Below the pieces are notes generated by a model. That model was given only the letters and a program-made list of their open reading frames with translations. It was not told where the DNA came from and did no database searches. The translations under genes were made by a program, and so were the position numbers. From JAAXVQ01 sp964604705 (GTDB lineage: Bacteria > Oederibacteriota > JAAXVQ01), in contig CAZSAP010000015.1 in NCBI GenBank assembly GCA_964604705.1, positions 1 through 64,000 of the forward strand: DNA of 64,000 nt, in the 5' to 3' direction. Below are positions 17,198-26,421 of the stretch, one piece after another. The stretch's first letter is position 1. The number at the start of each line of letters is the position of its first letter.

Positions 17198-18121
17198 TTA
17201 CAGCTCGCCGTCGTTTTCAACCAAGGCACGCATAAATTCCATGATGGGCTGGCGTGCATTTTTATCCTGCAGCGCAAAGGCCAGCGTGGCTTTAACAAAC
17301 TCCACCTTATTGCCAATATCGTGCCGATGACCTTTTAGCCGTGCGGCATAAATCGGACGCTTGCGGTTCAAACGCCGCAGAGCATCGGTCAATTGGATTT
17401 CTCCGCCCCGGCCGGGTTTGGTGCTTTCCAAAAGCGCAAAAATATCCGGCGTCAACACGTAGCGTCCCACAATCCCCAACTGCGAAGGCGCCTTTTCCGG
17501 TGCCGGTTTCTCCACCATGTCCTTGACCTCAAACAAATCGGCGCTCATGGCTTTAGGCTTAATGATGCCATACGAACTGGTCAGTTCACGGGGCACGTCC
17601 AACACACCCAGAACCGGTCCTTGATAACGCTTCCATACTTCCAGCAATTGCGATATGGCCGGCGGCTGGGAATCCATAATGTCATCCCCTAAAAACACGG
17701 CAAACGGTTCAGAGCCCACAAAGCTCTTGGCGCACAGTACGGCATGCCCCAACCCCAGAGCATCTTTTTGGCGAACATAATACAAGTTCACCATGGATGA
17801 GATGTCACGCACCTGTTTGAGATCATGTGCCTTGCCATGGGCTCTTAAATTTTCTTCCAATTCGATGGACCGATCAAAGTGATTTTCTATGGATTGTTTG
17901 CCTCGGCCGGTGATAATCAAAATATCTTGAATGCCTGCGGCAACGGCTTCCTCAATCACATATTGGATAGCCGGTTTGTCGTACACGGGTAACATTTCCT
18001 TCGGCTGAGCCTTGGTTGCAGGCAAAAACCGAGTGCCCAGTCCGGCGGCCGGAATTACAGCTTTGGTCACTCTCACGGCCTGTGCGCGCGGGAGAGGTTT
18101 TAGCTTTGCTGATCGAGACAT
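17198..18121 (-). CDS. galU: UTP-glucose-1-phosphate uridylyltransferase
   Basis: 307 residues. It makes UDP-glucose from UTP and glucose-1-phosphate, feeding the surface-glycan genes in this window. The N-terminal nucleotide-binding signature PAAGLGTRFLPATKAQPKEMLP is complete, and KPAIQYVIEEAVAAGI, FLGDDI and GEIQLTDALRRL are as expected. GGAGG lies 6 nt before the ATG. Its first 22 bp overlap the end of ptsI, indicating translational coupling to the PTS genes. Confidence 0.96.
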   Translation of the reverse strand: MSRSAKLKPLPRAQAVRVTKAVIPAAGLGTRFLPATKAQPKEMLPVYDKPAIQYVIEEAVAAGIQDILIITGRGKQSIENHFDRSIELEENLRAHGKAHDLKQVRDISSMVNLYYVRQKDALGLGHAVLCAKSFVGSEPFAVFLGDDIMDSQPPAISQLLEVWKRYQGPVLGVLDVPRELTSSYGIIKPKAMSADLFEVKDMVEKPAPEKAPSQLGIVGRYVLTPDIFALLESTKPGRGGEIQLTDALRRLNRKRPIYAARLKGHRHDIGNKVEFVKATLAFALQDKNARQPIMEFMRALVENDGEL

Positions 18122-19836
18122 ACATTTCCTCCATACTTCACCATGGTTGCTTCGACCTCAAGGGTGGTCGAACAAAGCATTACTTTTTCCGCCAAATCCT
18201 TGGACTCGGCAAAGCTCAAGCCACGAATGCACTGCTTCAACTGCGGAATAAAGGCCGAGACCGTAGAAAATTCGTCCAACCCCAACCCGATCAACAACGA
18301 GGTCATGGCCGGATCCGAGGCCATCTCACCGCACATGCCCACCCAAATTCGTTCCTGATGCGCGGCCTCAATCACACGCTTAATCAAGCGCAAAATGGCC
18401 GGATGCAAAGGATTGTACAGATACGCAACCTTTTCGTTGACTCGGTCGGCAGCCAAGGTGTACTGAATGAGATCGTTGGTACCAATGGAGAAAAAATCCG
18501 CTTCCTTGGCCAAGACATCCGCCGTCAACGCCGCCGAAGGCAATTCAATCATGATTCCAATTTCAATATTTTTATCGTACAGCATTCGTTTATGCGTCAA
18601 TTCGGCCCGAGCCTCATCCAACACGGCTTTGGCTTGCCGTAATTCCTCGATCCCCGAGATCATGGGAAACATAATCTTGATCTTGCCAAAGTGCGAAGCC
18701 CGAAGAATCGCGCGCAACTGGACCTTAAACAACTCCACGTTGTTCAAGCACAGACGAATGGCACGCAACCCCAAAAACGGATTCATTTCCTTCGAGGTGT
18801 TGAGCGGCGACAAGAATTTATCCCCGCCAATATCCAACGTACGAATGATCGTGGCATACGGCAGACTTTGTTGGGCCACCATGCGGTATGCTTCAAACTG
18901 CTCCTCTTCGGTGGGCAATTCGGCACGATTTAAGTATAAAAACTCGGTACGAAACAGACCCACGCCCTCGGCGCCGTACTTCTGAGCCTGCCGGATCTCT
19001 TCCGGCAACTCCAAATTGGCCGCGACCGTGAGTCGGTACCCGTCCTTGGTGACCGCGGTCACGCCCTTCATTTTTTTAAGTTTGCGATTCGCCTGTTGGT
19101 ACTTCAACTGCGCTTGCTGATACTTGGCCAGGGTTTTGGCATCCGGATTCAAGATAACCTCTCCGGCCAACCCGTCGATGATCAACGTATCCCCGTTGAC
19201 CACATGCTGGGTAATGTCTTTTAACCCGACCACCGCGGGTATTTCCAAAGAACGCGCCATGATCGCCACATGGGAGGTCCGCCCGCCCACATCGGTGACA
19301 AAACCAATGATTTTCTCGCGGGGCATGGAGGCGGTTTGCGAGGGTGTTAAATCATGGGACACGATCACAACTTCTTCGTGAATCTCCGAAAGCGGACCTG
19401 CCGGTTGCCCTGTCAAATGACGCATGAAGCGGGAGGTTACATCGGTTATGTCCGCGGCTCGCTCGCGCATGTATTCGTCCGACGATTCCATGAATTGTTG
19501 CACCAGTTCGCGCGTCGTTTCCTGAAGGGCGAACTCCGCATTGCAATGATCCTTTTTGATCCAATCCTTCGTGGCTTGAATCAAAAGCGGATCCTCAAGG
19601 ATATGCAAGTACGCATTAAAAATCGCAGCCTCTTTAGGGCCTACTTCTTTCGCGACTTTTTGTTTGATGGACTCGATTTCCTGGGAGGTTGCCGTTACAG
19701 CTAAGTCCAAGCGGGTCATTTCCTTGTCCAGTTGCCCTTCGGCGACTTTGTACTTACGCCACTGGAGTTCGGTTTGCCCAATCATGAACACTTTGCCGAT
19801 GGCAATTCCCGGTGCTGCGGCCACGCCCTTGTACAC
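18100..19836 (-). CDS. ptsI: PTS enzyme I
   Basis: 578 residues. It autophosphorylates from phosphoenolpyruvate and passes phosphate to HPr. The active-site His is in GGRTSHVAIMARSLEIPAVVG. The C-terminal PEP-binding barrel shows GLFRTEFLYLNR, MFPMISG, GIMIELPSAA, DFFSIGTNDLIQYTLAADR and GMCGEMASDP. I start at GTG 19836, with AGAGGAG 6 nt upstream, giving MYKGVAAAPGIAIG, which aligns with the usual enzyme I start. In-frame ATG 19860 and TTG 19875 lack ribosome sites. The gene follows HPr by 56 bp. Confidence 0.96.
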   Translation of the reverse strand: MYKGVAAAPGIAIGKVFMIGQTELQWRKYKVAEGQLDKEMTRLDLAVTATSQEIESIKQKVAKEVGPKEAAIFNAYLHILEDPLLIQATKDWIKKDHCNAEFALQETTRELVQQFMESSDEYMRERAADITDVTSRFMRHLTGQPAGPLSEIHEEVVIVSHDLTPSQTASMPREKIIGFVTDVGGRTSHVAIMARSLEIPAVVGLKDITQHVVNGDTLIIDGLAGEVILNPDAKTLAKYQQAQLKYQQANRKLKKMKGVTAVTKDGYRLTVAANLELPEEIRQAQKYGAEGVGLFRTEFLYLNRAELPTEEEQFEAYRMVAQQSLPYATIIRTLDIGGDKFLSPLNTSKEMNPFLGLRAIRLCLNNVELFKVQLRAILRASHFGKIKIMFPMISGIEELRQAKAVLDEARAELTHKRMLYDKNIEIGIMIELPSAALTADVLAKEADFFSIGTNDLIQYTLAADRVNEKVAYLYNPLHPAILRLIKRVIEAAHQERIWVGMCGEMASDPAMTSLLIGLGLDEFSTVSAFIPQLKQCIRGLSFAESKDLAEKVMLCSTTLEVEATMVKYGGNVCLDQQS

Positions 19837-19892
19837 GTAAGACTCCTCTGAACCAAGCATCCGGCAGGGCCGCAAGCGGCCGTGCCCAACCG

Positions 19893-20162
19893 TTATTCTT
19901 TCTCTCCAAACCGATTCTTCACCAAAAGCGCCAAGGCTTCACTCGCCTCTTGCTCGCCTTCGCCGTCCGTGATAATGGTAATCGTGGAACCAAAGGTTGC
20001 GCCCAAGGTCATCAGACCCATGATGCTCTTGGCATTGATGGCGCGCCCTTCCTTGCGTACATGCACCTGACAGCGAAACTTGTTCGCGGTTTCAATAAAC
20101 CCCGCCGCCGCCCGCAGATGCATCCCCAGCTTATTTTCGATTATAACCTCGCGTTCCACCAT
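19893..20162 (-). CDS. ptsH: Phosphocarrier protein HPr
   Basis: 89 residues. The catalytic His15 lies in LGMHLRAAA and the regulatory Ser46 in NAKSIMGLMTLG, the latter being the target of HPr kinase, encoded in the same run of genes. HPr takes phosphate from enzyme I and hands it to the IIA components. GAGGGGA lies upstream of the ATG. It starts 7 bp after the IID stop codon. Confidence 0.97.
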   Translation of the reverse strand: MVEREVIIENKLGMHLRAAAGFIETANKFRCQVHVRKEGRAINAKSIMGLMTLGATFGSTITIITDGEGEQEASEALALLVKNRFGEKE

Positions 20163-20169
20163 AGTCCCC

Positions 20170-20976
20170 TCATCCTAAATTAAAAAGATACGCGGCGAGC
20201 ACCGCCAGCACGACCAACAAATAGATCAAACGACTGACCGACCAACCGCGTCGCAACCCCACCACAAACAGCAGGCCCAACAACGCAAGCAATGCGGTAT
20301 TTAAACTATTCCAACCCGCCCAGGCAATGGGTTGCGTGCGCAACTGGAAAAAAGCCGCGGCCAACACACCCGCCGCCATGCTGGCGAATAAGCCCAACTG
20401 CTGTGACACGCGCTGGGGATTTAATTGCCGCAAGTCCTTTACCACTTCCACACCGCGCGCATAGCCCAACCACAGGCCCCCGATCCGCACATTCAAGTGG
20501 AAGAGGGTATACAAACTAAAAAACAAGACCGGACCCAACCAGAGCCACTCCCCACCCACCACAAACGCAATCAACACCCAGGCACTTCCAAGCAGGGCCA
20601 ACATCGGACGCAGGGTGGCCCAAAACAAGGTATCGCCGAGCGCCGCCAGAGGGCCCATCATCCCCACTTTAATCCGATTCGCATCCGTGGAATCGTAGGT
20701 GCCGTTGCTGGTCACTTGCTCTTCCAGTTTGGCCACCACCCCGAGGATGATCGAAGCGCAGTATGGATGCGTGACAAAAAACTCCAAATGCCGCTTCAAG
20801 GCCTTGGCGCGCGTGGCCCGAGACGGATACACCACCTTTAAAACCGGTGTCAGGGCGTACGCAAAACCCAGGTTTTGCATCTTTTGAAAATTCCAACACG
20901 TCTGTAAAAACAGGGTTCGTCCCAATACCCGCCAAAGCACCGCACGACTCATCCGGGGACGCACATAGGCTCTCAT
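20170..20976 (-). CDS. PTS mannose-family IID component
   Basis: 268 residues, membrane subunit paired with IIC. The family core is present: MSRAVLWRVLGRTLFLQTCWNFQKMQNLGFAYAL, FFVTHPYCASIILGVVAKLEEQ, KVGMMGPLAALGDTLFWATLRP, with hydrophobic segments in the C-terminal half. The ATG at 20976 overlaps the IIC stop by 4 nt (ATGA). A longer open frame to 21099 reads through the IIC gene and is not used. Confidence 0.93.
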   Translation of the reverse strand: MRAYVRPRMSRAVLWRVLGRTLFLQTCWNFQKMQNLGFAYALTPVLKVVYPSRATRAKALKRHLEFFVTHPYCASIILGVVAKLEEQVTSNGTYDSTDANRIKVGMMGPLAALGDTLFWATLRPMLALLGSAWVLIAFVVGGEWLWLGPVLFFSLYTLFHLNVRIGGLWLGYARGVEVVKDLRQLNPQRVSQQLGLFASMAAGVLAAAFFQLRTQPIAWAGWNSLNTALLALLGLLFVVGLRRGWSVSRLIYLLVVLAVLAAYLFNLG

Positions 20977-21734
20977 GCGTGTTTCTTCCAAGCAATCATA
21001 GCGCTGGTGCTCAACGCAACGGCCAACCAGATCCAAAGACCTTGCGGCCACAACCAAAAGGCCAACCACGTCAAGGCGAAGAAGATGACCACCCACCAAG
21101 GAAACCGTTCCCGTGTAAACATCTCAACCACCACCGCAAACCCCAATGCCGGCAATGCCCAATACGCCAATTCCAAACCGGCGATGACGCGGTTGGGCAA
21201 GGCCAGCATGACCGTTTGCACCAACCAAGCCACCGGCCCCAACCAGACCAAGTACACCACCCAACTTTTCAACCAGGCCGGGATGAGCGACAAGGCATGG
21301 TACACACCCAACGGAGGATACAGTCCATGATCGGCTTGTTCCTCCACCCACCCGGCCAATCGATTGTTCACCCCTTGACGAATCAAAGCATCCAGTTGTC
21401 CGGCCACTACCCCCGCGGGAATGGCCGCCACCAAGGCGAGCATAATGCTCGGCCCAAACGCATGACCACAGGTCTTTACCAACATGAGGGTCAATGCGGT
21501 CGTGACTCCCCCGGTGATGGTATGATCGGGAGGAATGTAGGCCCCCACCGCAATCACACTCAACCACAAGAGTTGAACCAAGGCGCCGACCAAAAAACCC
21601 GTCGTCCAATCGCCCATGATGCCGCCAAACAAACCACCCACGATCAGTGGTTGCGAGATCATGAACATGCCGAACACGGCATGATCCAATGCCAAGAGAG
21701 CTCCCAAGGTTGCCAAGCCTACAAAGTGATCCAA
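20973..21734 (-). CDS. PTS mannose/sorbose-family IIC component
   Basis: 253 residues, a membrane permease of several hydrophobic segments. Diagnostic parts are LIVGGLFGGIMGDWTTGFLVGALVQLLWLSVIAVGAYIPPD and ALVAAIPAGVVAGQLDALIRQGVNNRL. I prefer the TTG at 21734 because GAGGG lies 5 nt upstream; a GTG at 21746 gives four more residues but has no site. Sugar specificity cannot be read from sequence. It is 52 bp past the IIB stop. Confidence 0.93.
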   Translation of the reverse strand: MDHFVGLATLGALLALDHAVFGMFMISQPLIVGGLFGGIMGDWTTGFLVGALVQLLWLSVIAVGAYIPPDHTITGGVTTALTLMLVKTCGHAFGPSIMLALVAAIPAGVVAGQLDALIRQGVNNRLAGWVEEQADHGLYPPLGVYHALSLIPAWLKSWVVYLVWLGPVAWLVQTVMLALPNRVIAGLELAYWALPALGFAVVVEMFTRERFPWWVVIFFALTWLAFWLWPQGLWIWLAVALSTSAMIAWKKHA

Positions 21735-21786
21735 CGCTGCCCTCACGTTTTTATCAAATCTACCCGAACAGAACCCACACCCCAGA

Positions 21787-22290
21787 CTATTGGGGAGTTG
21801 ATTCTCCGGGGGTTAAATATTTAGCCATATCCACATCGTCGTCGGTGGGAACCATGCGAATACTAACCTTAATGTTGTGTGCCAAGAGCGCTTGAAAACA
21901 CGCAACATCCTGATCATCAATGGATACCGCCCGCATGATCTGACGCTTGCCCGGTGAAAACCGCATCCCACCCACATCCACCCGCGTTACTGCCAGACCG
22001 CTTTCCACGGCGCGCAACACGTCCTGGGGTGTCGAGAACAGGAGTAAAACCCGTTTGCCGTCCAAGGGTGCTTTGCGGCAGGCTTCGGCAATGTCCTCCA
22101 CCCGGCAAATATGCACACCCAGGTGCGAGGGCGTGGCCAGTTCCATCAAACTGCGTTGCAAGGTGTCCCCTGCCACCACATCGTTGGCGACGGCAATAAA
22201 ATCCGGTGTCACCACTTTGGCCCACCCAACGGCCACCTGCCCGTGAATCAATCGGTCATCAATCCTTACCAGTACCAAGTCAGCGGCCAT
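21787..22290 (-). CDS. PTS mannose/fructose/sorbose-family IIB component
   Basis: 167 residues, cytoplasmic phosphotransfer domain. The phosphorylated His16 is in RIDDRLIHGQVAVGW. The ATG at 22290 has GAGGAAG upstream and gives the usual start just before LVLVRIDDRLIHGQ; the in-frame ATG at 22341 adds 17 unrelated residues. The first 11 bp overlap the end of the IIA gene, so the two are coupled. Confidence 0.95.
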   Translation of the reverse strand: MAADLVLVRIDDRLIHGQVAVGWAKVVTPDFIAVANDVVAGDTLQRSLMELATPSHLGVHICRVEDIAEACRKAPLDGKRVLLLFSTPQDVLRAVESGLAVTRVDVGGMRFSPGKRQIMRAVSIDDQDVACFQALLAHNIKVSIRMVPTDDDVDMAKYLTPGESTPQ

Positions 22291-22714
22291 CGTTTGCTTC
22301 CTCACGATTTCCTTTGGGATTAAGGAGCTCGTTGGCGTCAAACACGCTCTGCCGTCCTTTGCGGTGCGCCAACTCCGCCAACCCCGGCAAATCCAGGGCG
22401 CTGCGGTGAGTCAACCCTTCCAACAACATAGGCAAATTCACTCCAGTGACCACCCGCATGGGAAAGGTTTGGGATAATTCCAATGAGACATTGCTGGGCG
22501 TGCCACCGAACATATCCACCATGACCAAAAATCCATCGGACGAAGCACCGTCCGATTGAATAATGGCCATCATCTTTTTCTTTAAATCCTCGATACCCTC
22601 ATGCAATTCCAAGCAAACCGCATCCAGTTCTTTTTGCGTCCCAACAATAATCTGGACCGTGTTCACCAACTCCTTGGCCAACTGACCATGTGTGACGACT
22701 ATGATATGCACCAT
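22280..22714 (-). CDS. PTS mannose-family IIA component
   Basis: 144 residues. His9 in IIVVTHGQLAKELV is the phosphorylation site, and VDMFGGTPSNVSL is the conserved loop of the mannose-class IIA fold. It receives phosphate from HPr and passes it to the IIB encoded next. IIA and IIB are separate proteins here rather than a fused IIAB. Confidence 0.95.
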   Translation of the reverse strand: MVHIIVVTHGQLAKELVNTVQIIVGTQKELDAVCLELHEGIEDLKKKMMAIIQSDGASSDGFLVMVDMFGGTPSNVSLELSQTFPMRVVTGVNLPMLLEGLTHRSALDLPGLAELAHRKGRQSVFDANELLNPKGNREEANDGR

Positions 22715-22738
22715 ACGAACGCACCCCCAACCCCTTCT

Positions 22739-24073
22739 TTAAATCACGACTAATTTCATAATCACTTTGGCTAAGCGCGACGGATCATGACGGATAAAAT
22801 CCCCACCCGTGGCCAAACGCGCACGCAGGACCGAAATGTTCCTACGATCCAATTCTTCCACATCGGCATCCGTGGCCATGACCGGCATGGCACCGATGTC
22901 CTGATAACGCGAACTTAATTCCTTACTCGGTGCTTCCGTGTTGACCAACACATACTGGATCAAATCCGGACGGGTGTAGCTTAACAGCGTGCGCACATGA
23001 TCGGCCACCGTCATGCGATCCGTCTCCCCGGGTTGCGTCATCAGGTTGCATACATAAATCTTAACCGCGCGTGAAGCCGCGATCTCATCCATGATTCCGG
23101 GAACCAACAAATTCGGCAAAATACTGGTGTACAGGCTGCCCGGCCCTAGAATAATCGCGTCGGCTTGCGCAATCGCTTCCCGCGTCTCCGGTGCCGGATG
23201 CACATCCGGCGGCACCAAGCGCAACCGCTTAATCGGTTTGCGGCTCTGCCCAATGCGCGATTCCCCTGCAATGACGGATCCATCTTCCAACTCTGCTTCA
23301 AGGGCCACGGAGTCGACCGTGACCGGCAACACTTGCCCACTGACTGCCAAGACCTGGCTGGCCGCCTTGATTCCGGAATAAAAATCACCGGTGACTTCCG
23401 CCATGGCGGTAATAAATAAATTCCCGAACGCGTGTCCTTCAATGCCCGCGCCCTGACCCTTGAACCGGTGCTGAAACAACTGGCTCATCAACGGACCGGT
23501 GTCGGCCATGGCGATCAAACAGTTGCGCAAATCTCCCGGAGGCAGCGCCTGGTATTCGCGACGCAAGCGCCCCGAACTTCCGCCATCGTCGGCCATCGTG
23601 ACAATGGCCGACAAATTGGCCGTGTATTCTTTCAACCCCGAAAGCAACATGGGCAGCCCTGTGCCGCCTCCAATGGCGACCAAGCGCGGGCCGCGCTTCA
23701 AGCGCAAGCGCTCAAGTGGGGAGACCGACGATTCGCGCTCCCGCGGCGGCAACAAAAAGGTGATGACCGAATACAAGCCGCGACGGAACGCCAGTACGGT
23801 GCCAATCAATCCCAGGGTCAGCAATAGAAAATCGATAAACCGCAAACTTTGAATCTGCTTGGCCAGGGGGCGTACATCAATAATTTTAATCTCAAAGTTC
23901 CCGAAAATATGACCCATCGACCCGGAAACACCCACGCCAATCACGATCGCCGAAAACACAAACAAAGCGATCCAGCGTTTGAGCCGTATTCCCGGATGGA
24001 GCCAGCGCCAGCGAAACGACGGATCCCAGCGCCGAAGGTTGGGACGCTGCGGGTCCTGTGTGTTGGATTCCAT
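22739..24073 (-). CDS. YvcK/CofD-like protein with N-terminal membrane anchor
   Basis: 444 residues. The C-terminal 310 are a YvcK-type domain: VAIGGGTGLPMLLSGLKEY, VTMADDGGSSGRLRREY, PPGDLRNCLIAM, ADAIILGPGSLYTSILPNLLVPGI, NLMTQPGETDRM. YvcK proteins bind UDP-sugars and affect carbon metabolism and cell-wall synthesis in Firmicutes and Mycobacteria. The N-terminal 120 residues add two hydrophobic segments (about 32-52 and 78-95), so this version should be membrane-bound. The ATG at 24073 is chosen with GTGAGGT upstream. In Bacillus yvcK also lies near hprK, rapZ-like and PTS-related genes, which fits its place between hprK and the PTS IIA gene. Confidence 0.9.
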   Translation of the reverse strand: MESNTQDPQRPNLRRWDPSFRWRWLHPGIRLKRWIALFVFSAIVIGVGVSGSMGHIFGNFEIKIIDVRPLAKQIQSLRFIDFLLLTLGLIGTVLAFRRGLYSVITFLLPPRERESSVSPLERLRLKRGPRLVAIGGGTGLPMLLSGLKEYTANLSAIVTMADDGGSSGRLRREYQALPPGDLRNCLIAMADTGPLMSQLFQHRFKGQGAGIEGHAFGNLFITAMAEVTGDFYSGIKAASQVLAVSGQVLPVTVDSVALEAELEDGSVIAGESRIGQSRKPIKRLRLVPPDVHPAPETREAIAQADAIILGPGSLYTSILPNLLVPGIMDEIAASRAVKIYVCNLMTQPGETDRMTVADHVRTLLSYTRPDLIQYVLVNTEAPSKELSSRYQDIGAMPVMATDADVEELDRRNISVLRARLATGGDFIRHDPSRLAKVIMKLVVI

Positions 24074-24092
24074 GTACCTCACCCATAAAGCG

Positions 24093-24178
24093 GAGCTTTC
24101 AGGGAAACCACTTAGCTTCCCTGACGCGGACATCCCGTCCGCTGTTCCTGCCTATCTCAAGTCGGGGCGCTTTGCCCC
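24093..24178. repeat. Structured intergenic element, family B copy 1
   Basis: The gap between hprK and yvcK holds three hairpins in a row: TCAGGGAA/TTCCCTGA (24099-24124), GCGGAC/GTCCGC (24126-24142) and GGGGC/GCCCC (24164-24178). The first 19 bases, GAGCTTTCAGGGAAACCAC, are identical to 40424-40442, and the second hairpin is also shared. No long flanking arms are seen here. Confidence 0.75.
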
Positions 24179-24246
24179 CAATCCCCCGCCCCTGTTCAAG
24201 GATGAGGCGCGGCCGCGAGGGAACTCCCAGGCGCCCACATGCGGCC

Positions 24247-25197
24247 TTACGTGCGCCGCGGCAATTCTCCGTTTTGCAGCCACGAGATCAACGTTTTGTT
24301 GAATTCCCGGGCCGTGTGATACCCGCTCTTTTTCAAGCGTTGATTCATGGCCGCCACTTCAATGATAATGGACAGATTTCGTCCCGGCCGCACGGGGATA
24401 ACAATGCGCGGCAGCTCAACATCCAGAATGTTGTACACCAATTCGTCCAACCCCAGGCGGTCGTACTCCTTGTTCTCGTCCCACTCTTCGATGTTGATCA
24501 CCAACTCGATGCGCTTGCGATCACGAATGGCACCGATACCGAACAAATTCTTGATGTTGATGATCCCCAACCCGCGGATCTCCATGTGGTGGCGGATCAA
24601 TTCCGGACCGGACCCCATGAGAATCCGTTCCGCGGTCCGTTTTATGTCCACCAGGTCGTCGGCCACCAACCGGTGCCCGCGTTCCACCAGGTCCAGTGCG
24701 CACTCGCTTTTACCAATGCCGCTCTTCCCCAGAATCAAGGCGCCGATGCCGTACACATCCACCAAGGTCCCGTGGAGGGATGTCTCCGGAGCGAGCTTGT
24801 CCTCCAAATAAATCGTCAAGTCCGCGATCAACTTCGTCGTAGGCATCAACGATTTAAAAATGGCAATGGGTTTGTCGGCCGACGCATCCAACAGTTCCTG
24901 CGGAGGTTCCAACCCCTGGGTGATCACAAAACAACACACGTCCCATTGCAGGAGCTTTTGAAAGATTTCATGCACTCGGTCGCCGCTTAGCCCTTGCAAA
25001 AACGAGAGCTCCGTGCGCCCCAACACTTGAATCCGCTCAAAGGCAAAGTAATCAAAATAGCCTGCCAACGCCAGACCGGGACGATTGATGTCCGGGACAT
25101 TGATCTTGCGATGCATGCCGTTTTGTCCGGCCACCAACTCCAAGGACAACTTGTCTTTCTGCTCCATGTACAATTCTTCAATCCGCAAATTGATCAT
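24247..25197 (-). CDS. hprK: HPr kinase/phosphorylase
   Basis: 316 residues. It phosphorylates and dephosphorylates HPr on Ser46 in response to metabolites. The Walker A GKSGIGKSE (157-165), catalytic His142 in SLHGTLVDVYG, and the signature region IEMRGLGIINI-like (MEIRGLGIINIKNLFG) are all intact. GGAG lies 6 nt before the ATG. It is the gene after ptsN. Ser46 is conserved in the HPr encoded downstream, so the regulatory pair is complete. Confidence 0.96.
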   Translation of the reverse strand: MINLRIEELYMEQKDKLSLELVAGQNGMHRKINVPDINRPGLALAGYFDYFAFERIQVLGRTELSFLQGLSGDRVHEIFQKLLQWDVCCFVITQGLEPPQELLDASADKPIAIFKSLMPTTKLIADLTIYLEDKLAPETSLHGTLVDVYGIGALILGKSGIGKSECALDLVERGHRLVADDLVDIKRTAERILMGSGPELIRHHMEIRGLGIINIKNLFGIGAIRDRKRIELVINIEEWDENKEYDRLGLDELVYNILDVELPRIVIPVRPGRNLSIIIEVAAMNQRLKKSGYHTAREFNKTLISWLQNGELPRRT

Positions 25198-25252
25198 GAC
25201 AGACTCCGCCCCTGAACATTCAACGCAGGTGAATCCTCTCCCACGCGAACAG

Positions 25253-25717
25253 TTAGTGTGCTGCTTTTTCTTCTTCCTGAATGACTTCGATCACATCGGC
25301 CACGGTCTGGGCCGTCATCAGTTTTTTACGGAAGTATTTGTCCTTCAGCAGGCCCGAAATCCGCGCCAAGGCCTTCAGGTGCGTTCCGGCCGTGCCTTCC
25401 GGCGCCGCCAGCAAAAAGAATAAGTACACCGGTTCCCCGTCCAAGGCTTCAAACGAGACCCCGCTGCGGGAAAGTCCGAACGCGGCCGACAATTCCTTGG
25501 CCGTATCCGACTTGCCGTGGGGAATCGCAATCCCTTGACCAATGCCGGTGCTGCCCAGCTCCTCGCGTTCCATGAGGATTTGGACCATCTTCTTCTTGTC
25601 CGAGACATGGCCGTTTTTAACCAGCAACTCCGCCAATTCCTCGATGACTTCCTTCTTGTTCTTTGCCTTCAAATCGACCGTAATGTTTTTCTCTGACAAA
25701 AAATCCATAATACGCAT
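25253..25717 (-). CDS. PTS IIA of fructose/nitrogen (PtsN) type
   Basis: 154 residues. The phosphorylated His67 is in GIAIPHGKSD. The fold and motifs (SEKNITVDLKAKNKKEVIEELAELL, LFFLLAAPEGTAGTHLKALARIS) match EIIA-Ntr, a regulatory IIA with no dedicated permease. It lies between hpf and hprK, and near rpoN, the classical rpoN-hpf-ptsN order seen in Proteobacteria. GGAGG precedes the ATG by 8 nt. It probably signals PTS status rather than transporting sugar. Confidence 0.94.
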   Translation of the reverse strand: MRIMDFLSEKNITVDLKAKNKKEVIEELAELLVKNGHVSDKKKMVQILMEREELGSTGIGQGIAIPHGKSDTAKELSAAFGLSRSGVSFEALDGEPVYLFFLLAAPEGTAGTHLKALARISGLLKDKYFRKKLMTAQTVADVIEVIQEEEKAAH

Positions 25718-25808
25718 GACACGTGCCTCCTTAAATACGCCGAACCTCGACTCGCTGAAATCGTAGACCGACGCCGCATCCGTCCACCGGACACGGCGCC
25801 GGGCAACG

Positions 25809-26339
25809 TTATTCTTTTACGTACAACTTGTAATTGCCATCTTTCCGGCGGACAATCACACTCAACTGCCCACTGTGAACCTCTTCAAACACCATAAACG
25901 GTTGCTTGGACCCCTTCATTTGCAGGGCCGCTTCTTCACTGGTCATCGGCTTCCCGGACCAGGCTTCCACTTCCGCGATCCGGCCCACGCTGGTCTCACG
26001 CGGACTGCGCGTCAGCTCCGGCAGCGTGACCTTGGGACTCAGCCCAATGCCCGACTTGCGGCTGAGCTTATCGTGTTGACGCGTCAACTGATGCCCGACC
26101 TTTTCCACCAACAAATCGATGGACGAATACATGTCCTTCGTCGTCTGTTTGGCGGCCACTTCGTACGGACCGTGCTGCGCCGTCACCTCAATCTGATGGC
26201 GATACCCTTCCACCTTCATGATGACATGGACTTCCGTGTCCGAACCCAAAAACGTTTCCCACTTGCTGAAGCGTTTCCGAATGTACTGCTGAATGCCTTT
26301 GGTTACTTCCATTTGACGTCCCGTGATAATGAGTTTCAT
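25809..26339 (-). CDS. hpf: Ribosome hibernation-promoting factor, long form
   Basis: 176 residues. The N-terminal S30AE domain (about 1-100: KLIITGRQMEVTKGIQQYIRKRF, VHVIMKVEGYRHQIEVTA, DMYSSIDLLVEKVGHQL) binds the decoding centre. A linker leads to the C-terminal dimerisation domain (KPMTSEEAALQMKGSKQPFMVFEEVHSGQLSVIVRRKDGNYKL in outline) found in long HPF, which forms 100S ribosomes. AAAGGAGG lies upstream of the ATG. It follows rpoN by 82 bp. Confidence 0.95.
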   Translation of the reverse strand: MKLIITGRQMEVTKGIQQYIRKRFSKWETFLGSDTEVHVIMKVEGYRHQIEVTAQHGPYEVAAKQTTKDMYSSIDLLVEKVGHQLTRQHDKLSRKSGIGLSPKVTLPELTRSPRETSVGRIAEVEAWSGKPMTSEEAALQMKGSKQPFMVFEEVHSGQLSVIVRRKDGNYKLYVKE

Positions 26340-26421
26340 TGTTCCGTTCCTCCTTTGCGTGGTTACCTCATCTCACCTACCACCCATGAGCCCCGGGCTT
26401 AACGCCCGACGTCCACCGGTG

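Noticed and set aside
20847..21824. Plus-strand frame of 325 codons over the PTS IIC/IID genes
   Set aside because: A shadow frame: Pro/His/Gln-rich, opposite two clear membrane proteins with overlapping start and stop codons.
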